Shown here: piece after piece, positions 43,986 to 52,133 of the stretch
How the letters are laid out: the number at the start of each line of letters is the position of its first letter
How positions within the stretch are numbered: position 1 is the stretch's first letter
Source: CAZXGD01 sp046350455
GTDB taxonomy: Bacteria; Planctomycetota; Phycisphaerae; Phycisphaerales; SM1A02
DNA length: 64,000 bases
Assembly (NCBI GenBank): GCA_046350455.1
Contig: JAXMAM010000009.1
Span: forward strand, 1-64,000
Direction of reading: 5' to 3'
Program-made: the position numbers and the translations under genes
Notes under the pieces: generated by a model
Seen by the model: only the letters and a program-made list of their open reading frames with translations
Databases searched by the model: none
What the model was told of the DNA's origin: nothing

Positions 43986-45491
43986 GTGCCCGCCACTGCT
44001 ACTGCCACTGCCAATCCATTTCTGACCAACAACCAGCTCGCACTGACTGTCAATCCACCCTTCAAGGTGAAGGACCTCTCGCCAGAGACTGTCCGCTTTG
44101 GCCGCAAGGAGATCGAGCTGGCGGAAGTGGAGATGCCAGGCCTGATGGCCGTGCGCCACGAGTACAAGGGCAAGTTCCCACTGAAGGGGGCGCGCATCAC
44201 TGGCAGCCTGCACATGACCGTGCAGACTGCCGTGCTGATCGAGACGCTGGTGGACCTGGGCGCCCAGGTGCGCTGGTGCAGCTGCAACATCTTCAGCACG
44301 CAGGATCACGCGGCCGCCGCCGTGGCAGTGGGCCCCAAGGGCACGCCGGAAAATCCCGAGGGCATCCCAGTGTTCGCCTGGAAGGGCGAGACCCTGGATG
44401 AGTACTGGTGGTGCACCTGGCAGGCGCTGAACTGGGGTGAAGGCAACGGCCCCAACATGATTCTGGACGACGGCGGCGACGCCACGCTGCTGGTGCACAA
44501 GGGCCTGCTGTTCGAGCAGCAGGGCGCAGTGCCCGGCGTGGAGACCGCTGACAGCGAGGAATACACCGTCATCCTGCAGCTGCTGGCTGCGCTGCAGAAG
44601 ACGCACAACGGCCACTGGAAGCGCACTGCACCGCAGATCCAGGGCGTGACCGAAGAGACCACCACGGGCGTGCACCGCCTCTACCAGATGCAGGAGCTGG
44701 GCCAGCTGCTCTTCCCTGCCATCAACGTGAACGATGCGGTCACCAAGAGCAAGTTCGACAACCTGTATGGCTGCCGCCACTCGCTGGTGGACGGCATCAT
44801 GCGCGCCACGGACGTCATGCTGGCTGGCAAGGTTGCGCTGGTCTGCGGCTACGGCGACGTGGGCAAGGGCTGCGCCCAGAGCCTGCGCGGCCAGGGCTGC
44901 CGAGTGAAGGTGGCCGAGATCGACCCCATCTGCGCGCTGCAGGCGTGCATGGAAGGCTACGAGGTCGTCACGCTGGAAGACGTGGTGGACACCACGGACC
45001 TCTTCGTGACCGCCACCGGCAACAAGGACATCATCCGCGCGGAAGACATGCTGCGGATGAAGGACAAGGCCATCGTGGGCAACATCGGCCACTTTGACAA
45101 CGAGATTGACATGGCCGGCCTGAAGCGCGTGAACGGCGCCACCCGCGTGAACATCAAGCCGCAGGTGGACGAATGGAAGCTTCCCAACGGCAAGAGCATC
45201 ATCATCCTGGCGGAAGGCCGCCTTTTGAACCTGGGCTGCGCCACTGGCCACCCCAGCTTCGTGATGAGCAGCAGCTTCACCAACCAGGTGATGGCGCAGG
45301 TGGAAATCTTCACCAACGCCAAGAAGTACGAGAAGAAGGTCTACACCCTGCCCAAGGTGCTGGACGAGAAGGTGGCGCGCCTGCACCTGGGCAAGCTGGG
45401 CGCGCGGCTCACGCAGCTGCGCCGCGACCAGGCCGAGTACATCGGCGTCCCCGTGGACGGCCCCTACAAGCCCGACCACTACCGCTACTGA
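43986..45491 (+). CDS. ahcY: S-adenosylhomocysteine hydrolase
   Basis: NAD-dependent enzyme that splits SAH into adenosine and homocysteine, relieving product inhibition of methyltransferases. GTG 43986 is chosen because AAGGAG lies 6 bp upstream; an ATG at 43938 falls inside the operator and has no ribosome site. This gives 501 residues. Visible features are MPGLMAVRHEY, ARITGSLHMTVQTAVLIETL, WCSCNIFSTQDHAAAA, the NAD site CGYGDVGKGCAQSLRGQG, GNIGHFDNEIDM and the C-terminal KPDHYRY. An insertion around 195-235 marks the longer bacterial/eukaryotic form. Its TGA shares a base with a repeat copy. Confidence 0.96.
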   Translation: MPATATATANPFLTNNQLALTVNPPFKVKDLSPETVRFGRKEIELAEVEMPGLMAVRHEYKGKFPLKGARITGSLHMTVQTAVLIETLVDLGAQVRWCSCNIFSTQDHAAAAVAVGPKGTPENPEGIPVFAWKGETLDEYWWCTWQALNWGEGNGPNMILDDGGDATLLVHKGLLFEQQGAVPGVETADSEEYTVILQLLAALQKTHNGHWKRTAPQIQGVTEETTTGVHRLYQMQELGQLLFPAINVNDAVTKSKFDNLYGCRHSLVDGIMRATDVMLAGKVALVCGYGDVGKGCAQSLRGQGCRVKVAEIDPICALQACMEGYEVVTLEDVVDTTDLFVTATGNKDIIRAEDMLRMKDKAIVGNIGHFDNEIDMAGLKRVNGATRVNIKPQVDEWKLPNGKSIIILAEGRLLNLGCATGHPSFVMSSSFTNQVMAQVEIFTNAKKYEKKVYTLPKVLDEKVARLHLGKLGARLTQLRRDQAEYIGVPVDGPYKPDHYRY

Positions 45492-45524
45492 AATTGGTGC
45501 CTGGCACTCCTGTCCCTCCTTTCC
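45491..45524 (+). repeat. Single copy of the GTGCCTGGCAC repeat
   Basis: One forward copy (AAATTGGTGCCTGGCAC followed by TCCTGTCCC) begins on the last base of the ahcY stop codon. Unlike the four islands, no inverted partner closes it. It may be a solo end left by loss of a partner. Confidence 0.7.
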
Positions 45525-45556
45525 AAGAGGCAGGGGCCCGGCCCACACGTCACACC

Positions 45557-45597
45557 GAAGCCGGTGCCAGGACTTCCTGGCATCGGCTTCTTTCTTT
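45557..45597 (+). terminator. Rho-independent terminator of ahcY
   Basis: A 16-bp stem, GAAGCCGGTGCCAGGA / TCCTGGCATCGGCTTC with one mismatch, has a two-base centre and is followed by TTTCTTT. It lies 65 bp after the ahcY stop and before the convergent LOG-family gene. Confidence 0.85.
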
Positions 45598-45603
45598 GGC
45601 TCG

Positions 45604-46338
45604 CTACCGCTCGAACAGCCACCACCGGCGGCGCGCTGGCACGCCGCGGCGCAGCCCGAACTGCGCCTTGGCAGACTGCGCGATGAACTCCGCGGCCTCC
45701 ACCGGATCGTCCGTGGCAATGGCCAGGTTGCGGTCCGCGGGCGCGATCGTGCCGTCGGGGATCATCCGCTTCTGCACAAAGTCATCCAGCTCGTCCCAGT
45801 AGTTCTTGCCCATGAAGACCACGGGGAAATTGGCGATCTTGCCGGTCTGCATGAGCGTGAGCGCCTCGAACGCCTCGTCCAGCGTGCCCACGCCGCCAGG
45901 CATCACCACGAAGCCATACGAGTACTTCACCAGCATCACCTTGCGCACGAAGAAGTAGCGGAACTCGATGGTCTGGTCGCAGTACGGATTGGCGTGCTGC
46001 TCCATGGGCAGCTTGATGTTGCAGCCCAGGCTGGGCGCGCCCACGTCGCGCGCGCCGCGGTTGGCTGCCTCCATGATGCCAGGACCGCCGCCCGTCATGA
46101 TGGTGAAGCCGCGCTTGCCAAGCTCCTGGCTCACGGCGCGGGCCATCTGGTACCACGGGTTGTCCGGCTGGAAGCGCGCGCTGCCGAACACCGTCACGCA
46201 CGGCCCCACAAAGTGCAGCTTGCGGAAGCCGCGGATGAACTCCGCTGCGATGCGGATGACGCGCAGCAGCTCCTCAAGGCGCGGGCGCGGGCCAGTGAGG
46301 AGGAGGCGTTCCTGCTCTTGCTGACTTGGCTCGCTCAT
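45604..46338 (-). CDS. LOG-family (TIGR00730) Rossmann-fold protein
   Basis: A 244-residue protein of the LOG/lysine-decarboxylase-like group. The phosphoribohydrolase signature is present as PGGVGTLDEAFE, with GGGPGIMEAANRGA upstream and VTVFGSARF as the first strand. Relatives release bases such as cytokinin from nucleoside 5'-monophosphates; the longer bacterial forms act as nucleotide 5'-monophosphate nucleosidases. The N-terminal 45 residues (EELLRVIRIAAEFIRGFRKL) are a helical extension seen in many bacterial members. Its start overlaps the end of the SDR gene by 4 bp. Confidence 0.88.
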   Translation of the reverse strand: MSEPSQQEQERLLLTGPRPRLEELLRVIRIAAEFIRGFRKLHFVGPCVTVFGSARFQPDNPWYQMARAVSQELGKRGFTIMTGGGPGIMEAANRGARDVGAPSLGCNIKLPMEQHANPYCDQTIEFRYFFVRKVMLVKYSYGFVVMPGGVGTLDEAFEALTLMQTGKIANFPVVFMGKNYWDELDDFVQKRMIPDGTIAPADRNLAIATDDPVEAAEFIAQSAKAQFGLRRGVPARRRWWLFER

Positions 46339-47501
46339 CGTCCGGAGGGGGCGGTGGCGGGTTCGGCAGGCTTGGCTGGATCTGCGGACTTGGCGGGTTC
46401 AGCAGACTTGGCTGGCGTGGCAGGTTCTGGCGCCAGCTCCGCTCCCTTGGGCAGCTGCGTGGCGGCGTACTGCTTCAGCAGGTCTGCCTCGCGGGCCAGC
46501 GACAGACCAGGCTGCCGCGGGTTCTTGCCCCACTCGTATGGCCCAGGATTCTTCTTGCGCCACCACTCCAGGGTGTCGCGCGCTGTGTCTGCCAGCGGGC
46601 GGAACGTGCAGCCCGCAGCCACAGCCTTGGCGCGGCTGATGGTGCCGGCGCCCGCGAATTCCGGGTCCTCTGGCAACCACAGCGGGAGTCCCATCCACGG
46701 AGCCACGCCGTGCTCCAGCAGCCACTTCTCATCCACAGGCACGAACTCCACCGGCGTGCTCACCACCGCCTTGCAGCCGGAGACCATTTCGTCGAAGGTC
46801 AGCGTGCCCGCCGGCCCAGTGCAGTTGAACGTGCCGCCGTGGCCGTCCGCCACGCACTTGATGCTGAAGTCCGCGCAGTCACGCACGTCCACAAAGGTGA
46901 CGTACGCCTGCCACGGATGCGGCGGGCCTGGGATCAGCACGCGGCCGCCCTGCGCGATGCGCACCGGCCAGTACGTGAAGCGGTCGGTCGGGTCGCCAGG
47001 GCCCACGATCAGCCCCGGCCGGATGATGGTGGCGCGATCGCCGTACACCTCTGTGGCAGCCTTCTCGCAGAGCGCCTTCAGCGGGCCGTAGTTTTCGTTG
47101 GAGAGCTTGTCAGTGTCTGGCGCGTCGGTGGTGGCCAGCGGGGCGGACTCATCCGCGTTGGGCGTGCCCATGCCCGCATACACGCTGATGGTGCTGATGA
47201 ACACATACTGTCGCGCGGCCTTCTTCAGCAGCTCTGCGCTCGCCTTGACATGCCCGGGGAAGTAGCCGCTGGTGTCAATTACCGCGTCCCATCGCGCACC
47301 CTGATCAATGGCCGCCTGCAGGTTCTTCAGGCCGTCGCCCTTCTTGGGGTCGCGGTCACCCAGGATGGTCTTGATGTCGGGAAACATCCCCGGATGGCTC
47401 TTGCCGCGGTTGAACAGGGTGATGTTCCACTTGCGCGCCTGCGCAGCCGCCACCAGCTCGGGACCCAGAAACGCCGTGCCACCAAGGATGAGGATGTCCA
47501 T
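46335..47501 (-). CDS. NAD-dependent epimerase/dehydratase-like (extended SDR) protein
   Basis: A 388-residue extended SDR. The NAD-binding GGTAFLG occupies residues 7-13 and the active-site region is FISTISVYAGMG with YGPLKALCE, giving a Ser...YxxxK arrangement. FVDVRDCADFSIKCV is the domain linking strand. The overall form resembles isoflavone-reductase-like and CSP41-like proteins. There is no signal peptide despite a C-terminal low-complexity tail of Ala, Pro, Lys and Glu repeats (AEPAKSADPAKPAEPA). The substrate is unknown. Repeat island C lies 17 bp upstream of its start codon. Confidence 0.82.
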   Translation of the reverse strand: MDILILGGTAFLGPELVAAAQARKWNITLFNRGKSHPGMFPDIKTILGDRDPKKGDGLKNLQAAIDQGARWDAVIDTSGYFPGHVKASAELLKKAARQYVFISTISVYAGMGTPNADESAPLATTDAPDTDKLSNENYGPLKALCEKAATEVYGDRATIIRPGLIVGPGDPTDRFTYWPVRIAQGGRVLIPGPPHPWQAYVTFVDVRDCADFSIKCVADGHGGTFNCTGPAGTLTFDEMVSGCKAVVSTPVEFVPVDEKWLLEHGVAPWMGLPLWLPEDPEFAGAGTISRAKAVAAGCTFRPLADTARDTLEWWRKKNPGPYEWGKNPRQPGLSLAREADLLKQYAATQLPKGAELAPEPATPAKSAEPAKSADPAKPAEPATAPSGR

Positions 47502-47518
47502 GGCCTATGAGCGTATCG

Positions 47519-47585
47519 AAATTGGTGCCTGGCACGGGTGTCCCTCCATTTCAAAACCCGGGACAGGAGTGCCAGGCACGACTTT
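47519..47585. mobile_element. Minimal inverted pair of the GTGCCTGGCAC repeat (island C, 67 bp)
   Basis: A forward copy (47519-47550) and an inverted copy (47554-47585) face each other with three bases between. Together they form a hairpin with the same polarity as the large islands but with no internal module. The left end is 17 bp upstream of the SDR start codon; the right end shares a base with the thiolase stop codon. It may represent the smallest mobile form. Confidence 0.7.
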
Positions 47586-48757
47586 CACACCTCGACCAGC
47601 ATGGTCACGGCGTTGCCGCCGCCCAGGCAGAGCGAGCAGATGCCTCGCTTGCCGCCCGTGCGGCGCAGCTGGTGCACCAGCGTGACCAGCACGCGGGCGC
47701 CGCTGGCGCCGATGGGGTGCCCCAGCGCCACGCCGCCGCCGCAGATGTTCAGCCGGTCCGCCGAGATCCCCAGCGGCCGCGTGTCCGCCAGCACCTGCGC
47801 GGCAAACGCCTCGTTCACCTCAAACAGGTCAATGTCCTTCACTGCCAGGCCAGCCTTCTTCAGCACGCGCTCGATGCCAAACTTGGGCGCAATGAAGATG
47901 TCCTTGGGCGCCACGCCCACGGTGTCGTACGCCAGGATCTTGGCCATCGGCGTGGCCTTCAGCTCGGCCGCCTTGGCAGCGCTGGCCACCAGCACCGCCG
48001 CAGCGCCATCGCTGATCTGGCTGGCATTGCCCGCTGTGACTGTGCCTTCCTTGCCGAACGCAGGCCGCAGCTTGGCCAGCGCATCCACGCTGGAGTCCGC
48101 GCGGAAGCCCTCGTCCTTGTCCAGGCCAACCTTGCCCATGCACTGCTCTGCGGACAGCGCGATGATCTCCTCCTTGAACCAGCCCTCCGCCGTGGCCTTG
48201 GCCGCGCGCTGGTGGCTCAGCAGGCTGAACGCATCCTGATCAGCGCGGCTCACGCCGTGCTGCGCTGCAATGTGATCCGCTGCGCAGCCCATGGCCCAGT
48301 TCTCGAACGGGCACGTCAGGCCGTCCGCCGCCATGTGGTCAATCAGCTGCGCGTTGCCGTACTTCACGCCGGCGCGCACATGCGCCAGGTGCGGCGCCAG
48401 GTCCATGTTCTCCATGCCGCCGGCCACGATCAGCCCGGCCTCGCCCGCCTTGATGGTGGTGGCCGCCTGCATGACCGCGTGCAGGCCGCTGCCGCACACC
48501 TTGTTCACCGTGACCGCGCTCAGCGTGTCGGGCAGCCCAGCCTTCAGTCCGGCCTGGCGCGCTGGGTTCTGCCCCAGTCCGGCCTGCAGCACGCAGCCCA
48601 TGATGCACTCGTCCACATGCTGCGCGGCGCCCGGCACCGCATCCAGCACAGCGCGGATGGCATAGCTGCCAAGGACGGGCGACGGCACGCGCGCGAGCGT
48701 GCCCTGGAACTTGCCGATGGGCGTGCGACGGGCGGCCAGGATGACAGGCTGTGACAT
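47585..48757 (-). CDS. Acetyl-CoA acetyltransferase (thiolase)
   Basis: A 390-residue thiolase starting at ATG 48757 behind AGGAG. The acyl-accepting Cys is Cys88 in NKVCGSGLHAV. GGMENMDLAPH, NASQISDGAAAVLVAS, NEAFAAQ and GGGVALGHPIGASGAR are present, as is the second catalytic Cys in SLCLGGGNAV. These match the AtoB/PhaA class of biosynthetic or degradative thiolases acting on acetoacetyl-CoA. The chain length used in vivo cannot be read. It is divergent from fbp with 46 bp between starts. Confidence 0.93.
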   Translation of the reverse strand: MSQPVILAARRTPIGKFQGTLARVPSPVLGSYAIRAVLDAVPGAAQHVDECIMGCVLQAGLGQNPARQAGLKAGLPDTLSAVTVNKVCGSGLHAVMQAATTIKAGEAGLIVAGGMENMDLAPHLAHVRAGVKYGNAQLIDHMAADGLTCPFENWAMGCAADHIAAQHGVSRADQDAFSLLSHQRAAKATAEGWFKEEIIALSAEQCMGKVGLDKDEGFRADSSVDALAKLRPAFGKEGTVTAGNASQISDGAAAVLVASAAKAAELKATPMAKILAYDTVGVAPKDIFIAPKFGIERVLKKAGLAVKDIDLFEVNEAFAAQVLADTRPLGISADRLNICGGGVALGHPIGASGARVLVTLVHQLRRTGGKRGICSLCLGGGNAVTMLVEV

Positions 48758-48803
48758 GTGGGAATCTCCTGAAAGCGGGGAGGGAAATGATATCGTTGCC
48801 GGC

Positions 48804-49808
48804 ATGAGCGTGGTCACAGACAACCTGGTCAGCCTGCAGAGCTTCATCCTGGAGGAGGAGGCCCGCTATCCGGGCGCCACGGGCGAATTCAGCTGGATCA
48901 TCAGCGCCATCAGCCTGGCGGCCAAGATCATCTCGCACAAGGTCCGTCACGTGCGCCTGCAGGGGGTGCTGGGCGAGCACGGCGAGACCAACGTCCAGGG
49001 CGAGGCCCAGCTGCGCATGGACGTGATCGCCAACGAGACCATCATGCGCGTGCTGGGCGGCCGCAGCTCCATCGCGGTGCTGGGCAGCGAGGAGGACGAG
49101 GAGCCCACCATCCTGCGCCGCGGCAACGAGGGGGGCAAGTACTGCGTGCTCTTTGATCCGCTGGACGGCAGCAGCAACTTGGACACCGCCGTGGGCGTGG
49201 GCACCATCTTCACCATCCTGCGCAACGACCCCAACATCCCCGGCGCGGTGGAGACCGTCTGCCAGCCTGGAACGCGCCAGGTGGCCGCGGGCTACGTGCT
49301 GTACGGCAGCAGCACAGTGTTCGTGATCACCACCGGCAAGGGCGTGCACATGTTTGAGCTGGACGGCGCCATCGGCAGCTTCATGCTGGTGAAGCGCGAC
49401 CTGCGCATGCCCGTCGCCAACAAGGTGTACAGCGTGAACGAGGCGTACTTCGACGGCTTCCCCGCGGGCTACCAGCGCTACCTGCAGTGGGCGCATCAGC
49501 ACGCGTACAGCGCGCGCTACATCGGCAGCATGGTGGCGGACATGCACCGCACGCTGGTGAACGGCGGCGTCTTCCTCTATCCACCCACCAAGAAGCACCC
49601 GCAGGGCAAGCTGCGCCTGCTGTACGAAGCCAACCCCATGAGCTTCCTGGTGGAGCAGGCGGGCGGCACCAGCATCACTGGCACAGGCCGCACGCTGGAG
49701 GTGCAGCCCAAGAAGCTGCACGAGCGCACCCCGCTGGTGCTGGGCTCGCGCGACGAAGTGGCCCACGTGGCCGCGCACTTCAGGACGCCCGCAGACGCCA
49801 TGAGCTGA
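48804..49808 (+). CDS. fbp: Fructose-1,6-bisphosphatase class I
   Basis: Gluconeogenic phosphatase of 334 residues. Metal and phosphate motifs are EEDEEP (residues near 95) and FDPLDGSSNLD (near 118). The AGYVLYGSSTVFVIT strand, the Y-rich substrate loop (YSVNEAYFDGFPAGYQRYL, ARYIGSMVADMHRTL) and NGGVFLYP follow in family order. The N-terminal allosteric region is short. ATG 48804 has TATCGT 7 bp upstream and no Shine-Dalgarno sequence, suggesting a leaderless mRNA. Confidence 0.95.
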   Translation: MSVVTDNLVSLQSFILEEEARYPGATGEFSWIISAISLAAKIISHKVRHVRLQGVLGEHGETNVQGEAQLRMDVIANETIMRVLGGRSSIAVLGSEEDEEPTILRRGNEGGKYCVLFDPLDGSSNLDTAVGVGTIFTILRNDPNIPGAVETVCQPGTRQVAAGYVLYGSSTVFVITTGKGVHMFELDGAIGSFMLVKRDLRMPVANKVYSVNEAYFDGFPAGYQRYLQWAHQHAYSARYIGSMVADMHRTLVNGGVFLYPPTKKHPQGKLRLLYEANPMSFLVEQAGGTSITGTGRTLEVQPKKLHERTPLVLGSRDEVAHVAAHFRTPADAMS

Positions 49809-49907
49809 GCAGCACCTGCGCGGTGCTGGCACCTTCGCCGCCTGCTTCGCAGTGCACCCCCGCGCGGCTGGTTCTGCTGCGTTCCGCGGCTCCGGTACGC
49901 TGTCGGG

Positions 49908-52133
49908 ATGCGCTTCATCGCACTCTGCAGCGTGGCGTTCCTGTCCGCAACCACCTTTGCAGGCGCGCCGGCAACTGCGCTGGCAGCCGCGCCGGCAACT
50001 GCGCCGGCCAACGCTCCCGCCAGTGCTGCGCCACCGCGCGGCTACTACGCGCAACCCGCGCTGCATGGCGACACGCTCATCTTCCAGTCGGGCGGGGATC
50101 TGTGGATCACCACCGTGCCAGCGGATGGCCAGCAGGCGCACGCGCAGCGGCTGACCAGCGCGCCTGGCCTGGAGGCGCGCCCCATGATCAGCCCAGATGG
50201 CACTACCGTGGCGTACCTGGGCGCGTTCGACGGCAACACCGAGGTGTTCACGCTGCCCGTCAGCGGTGGCTCGCCGCGGCGCCTGACGTTCCACCCGGGC
50301 CGCGACATTCCCGTGGCGTGGACACCCGATGGCACGCAGCTCCTCATCCGCAGCGACCGCCAGAGCCCGCAGGGCAATCCAGAGTTCTTCCTGGTGCCGG
50401 CTGCCGGTGGCACAGCGCGCCGCCTGCCCTTTGGCGAGGGCGGCCTGGGCTCCTTCAACGCGCAGGGAGACCTGGCATTCAACCCGCACAGCAACGAGAG
50501 CTGGTACTGGAAGGGGTATCGCGGCGGCACCGCACCAGACATCTGGGTGACCGACAAGGACTTCAAGAACTACCGCCAGGTGACCAAGACGGACGAGAAC
50601 GAGCTCTTCCCCATGTGGGTGCAGGGACGCATCTGGTTCCTGTCGGACACCGATGGCCGCATGAACCTCTGGAGCTGCAAGCCAGATGGCAGCGACCGCA
50701 CGCAGCACACGCACGCGGGCGCTGCGGACTTCGATCTTCGCTGGCCCTCTGCGGACTCGTCCGGCGCGCCGCGCATTGCGTTTGCGCAAGGCGCAGATCT
50801 GTGGCTGTACGACGCAGCCAAGAACACGGCCCGCAAGCTGGACATCACGCTGCAGGGCGACCGCCTGGACGACCGCGTGCGCCTGGAGCCCGTGGCGGAG
50901 ACCATGACCGAGCTGGCGCTGTCGCCAGATGGCAAGCGCCTGGCGGTGGTGTCGCGCGGCGAAGTGCTGGTGGGACCGGTGGGCAAGCCCAAGGTGGGCG
51001 TGCCGCAGGCGTGGATGCAGCTTCCAGGCATGAGCAGCTCGCGCGAGGGCGGCGTGGTGTGGACTTCGGACGACGACCTGCTGCTGGTGAGCGACCGCGG
51101 TGGCGAGGCCTCCATCGTGTCGTACGACGCGGATGGGGCGGCCGAAGGCGATCCAGAGACGCTGGAGACGCTGTTGAAGGCGGACCGCTGGATCTTCGCG
51201 CCGCAGGCTTCGCCTGATGGCCGGTACGTGGTCTATGGCGACAAGAGCCTGCGCTTTCTGCTGCGCGACACCCAGGCCCAGAAGGACACGGTGATCGGCA
51301 CCAGCCCAGCAGGCGAGGTGGTGGACTACCGCTTCTCCCCAGACGGCAAGTGGGTGGCGTGGGTGGCCACGCTGGACAACGGCTTTGGGCAGATCCATCT
51401 GTACGAGCTGGCGTCTGGCAAGGACACCACTGTCAGCGACGGCATGTCGGACGACCGATTCCCGCGGTGGGATCCCAAGGGCGAGTACCTGTACTTCGCC
51501 TCTGCGCGCGAGATCAATCCGCGGCTGGATCAATTTGACATGAGCTTTGCCACCATCCAGGCGTGGAGCTTCTTTGCGGTGCCGCTGAAGGCCACCACGC
51601 CACCACCGCTCCAGCCTGCGGCCGCGCAGGCGGGCGTGGATCTGAAGAAGTGGGGAGAAGCTCCGCCACCTGCAGGCGATGCAGAGGAGGGCGATGAGAC
51701 GGATGCCAAGGACGCTGCGGCGGGCAAGGATGCAACAGCTGGGAAGAGTGCAGCGGCTGGCAAGGGCGAAGCAGCGGGTAAGGATGCGGCAGGCGGCAAG
51801 GGCAGGGCGGCGGCAAGGAGGCTGCAGCGAGCAAGGGCGGAGCAGACAGCAAGGCCGGGGCGGCTGCGAAGCCAGCGGGCGCACCTGCTGGTCCAGCGCC
51901 AGTCCAGGTGGATCTCAACGGGTTCATGGCGCGGGCAGCGCATCTGCCGGTCGAGGCAGGTGTCTTCCGCAACGTGGACGCTGTCTACGGCGGGCTGGTG
52001 TATCTGCGGAATCCAGAGCAGGGCGTGGTGGACGAGATCTGGCCGCCGCCACCCATGGGTGCGCCGGGCGCTGTGCTGGAGCATCTGGACCTGGTGGCGG
52101 GCGAGGCCAAGCCGCTCCAGGAAGCCACGGTGA
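49908..52133 (+). CDS. Tricorn-like protease, N-terminal part (frame broken near 51804)
   Basis: Begins with a signal peptide (MRFIALCSVAFLSATTFAG). About 600 residues of WD40/PD40-like blades follow: YAQPALHGDTLIFQSGGDLW, then MISPDGTTVAYLG, IPVAWTPDGTQLLIRSD, TELALSPDGKRLAVVS and YRFSPDGKWVAWVA. This is the beta-propeller half of tricorn protease homologues. After residue 585 an Ala/Gly/Lys-rich linker (GKDATAGKSAAAGKG) starts, and the frame loses sense near 51804. The remaining codons to 52133 are Arg-rich nonsense. The gene clearly continues in another frame as the PDZ-S41 part. Together they would give about 1195 residues, the expected size. Confidence 0.85.
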   Translation: MRFIALCSVAFLSATTFAGAPATALAAAPATAPANAPASAAPPRGYYAQPALHGDTLIFQSGGDLWITTVPADGQQAHAQRLTSAPGLEARPMISPDGTTVAYLGAFDGNTEVFTLPVSGGSPRRLTFHPGRDIPVAWTPDGTQLLIRSDRQSPQGNPEFFLVPAAGGTARRLPFGEGGLGSFNAQGDLAFNPHSNESWYWKGYRGGTAPDIWVTDKDFKNYRQVTKTDENELFPMWVQGRIWFLSDTDGRMNLWSCKPDGSDRTQHTHAGAADFDLRWPSADSSGAPRIAFAQGADLWLYDAAKNTARKLDITLQGDRLDDRVRLEPVAETMTELALSPDGKRLAVVSRGEVLVGPVGKPKVGVPQAWMQLPGMSSSREGGVVWTSDDDLLLVSDRGGEASIVSYDADGAAEGDPETLETLLKADRWIFAPQASPDGRYVVYGDKSLRFLLRDTQAQKDTVIGTSPAGEVVDYRFSPDGKWVAWVATLDNGFGQIHLYELASGKDTTVSDGMSDDRFPRWDPKGEYLYFASAREINPRLDQFDMSFATIQAWSFFAVPLKATTPPPLQPAAAQAGVDLKKWGEAPPPAGDAEEGDETDAKDAAAGKDATAGKSAAAGKGEAAGKDAAGGKGRAAARRLQRARAEQTARPGRLRSQRAHLLVQRQSRWISTGSWRGQRICRSRQVSSATWTLSTAGWCICGIQSRAWWTRSGRRHPWVRRALCWSIWTWWRARPSRSRKPR
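51795..51815 (+). other. Probable one-base deletion in tricorn-like gene
   Basis: The DNA reads AAGGGCAGGGCGGCGGCAAG. Restoring one A (AAGGGCAAGGGC...) joins the propeller frame to the PDZ-S41 frame as KGKGGGKEAA, in keeping with the surrounding Gly/Lys/Ala linker. It is either an assembly error or a real inactivating slip. Confidence 0.65.

Noticed and set aside
45604..46338. Lysine decarboxylase
   Set aside because: The PGGxGTxxE motif marks the LOG phosphoribohydrolase group, which was historically mislabelled as lysine decarboxylase.
48339..51884. 1181-codon minus-strand open frame across fbp and the tricorn-like gene
   Set aside because: It overlaps two well-supported plus-strand genes and the thiolase; composition is a shadow of their third-position GC bias.
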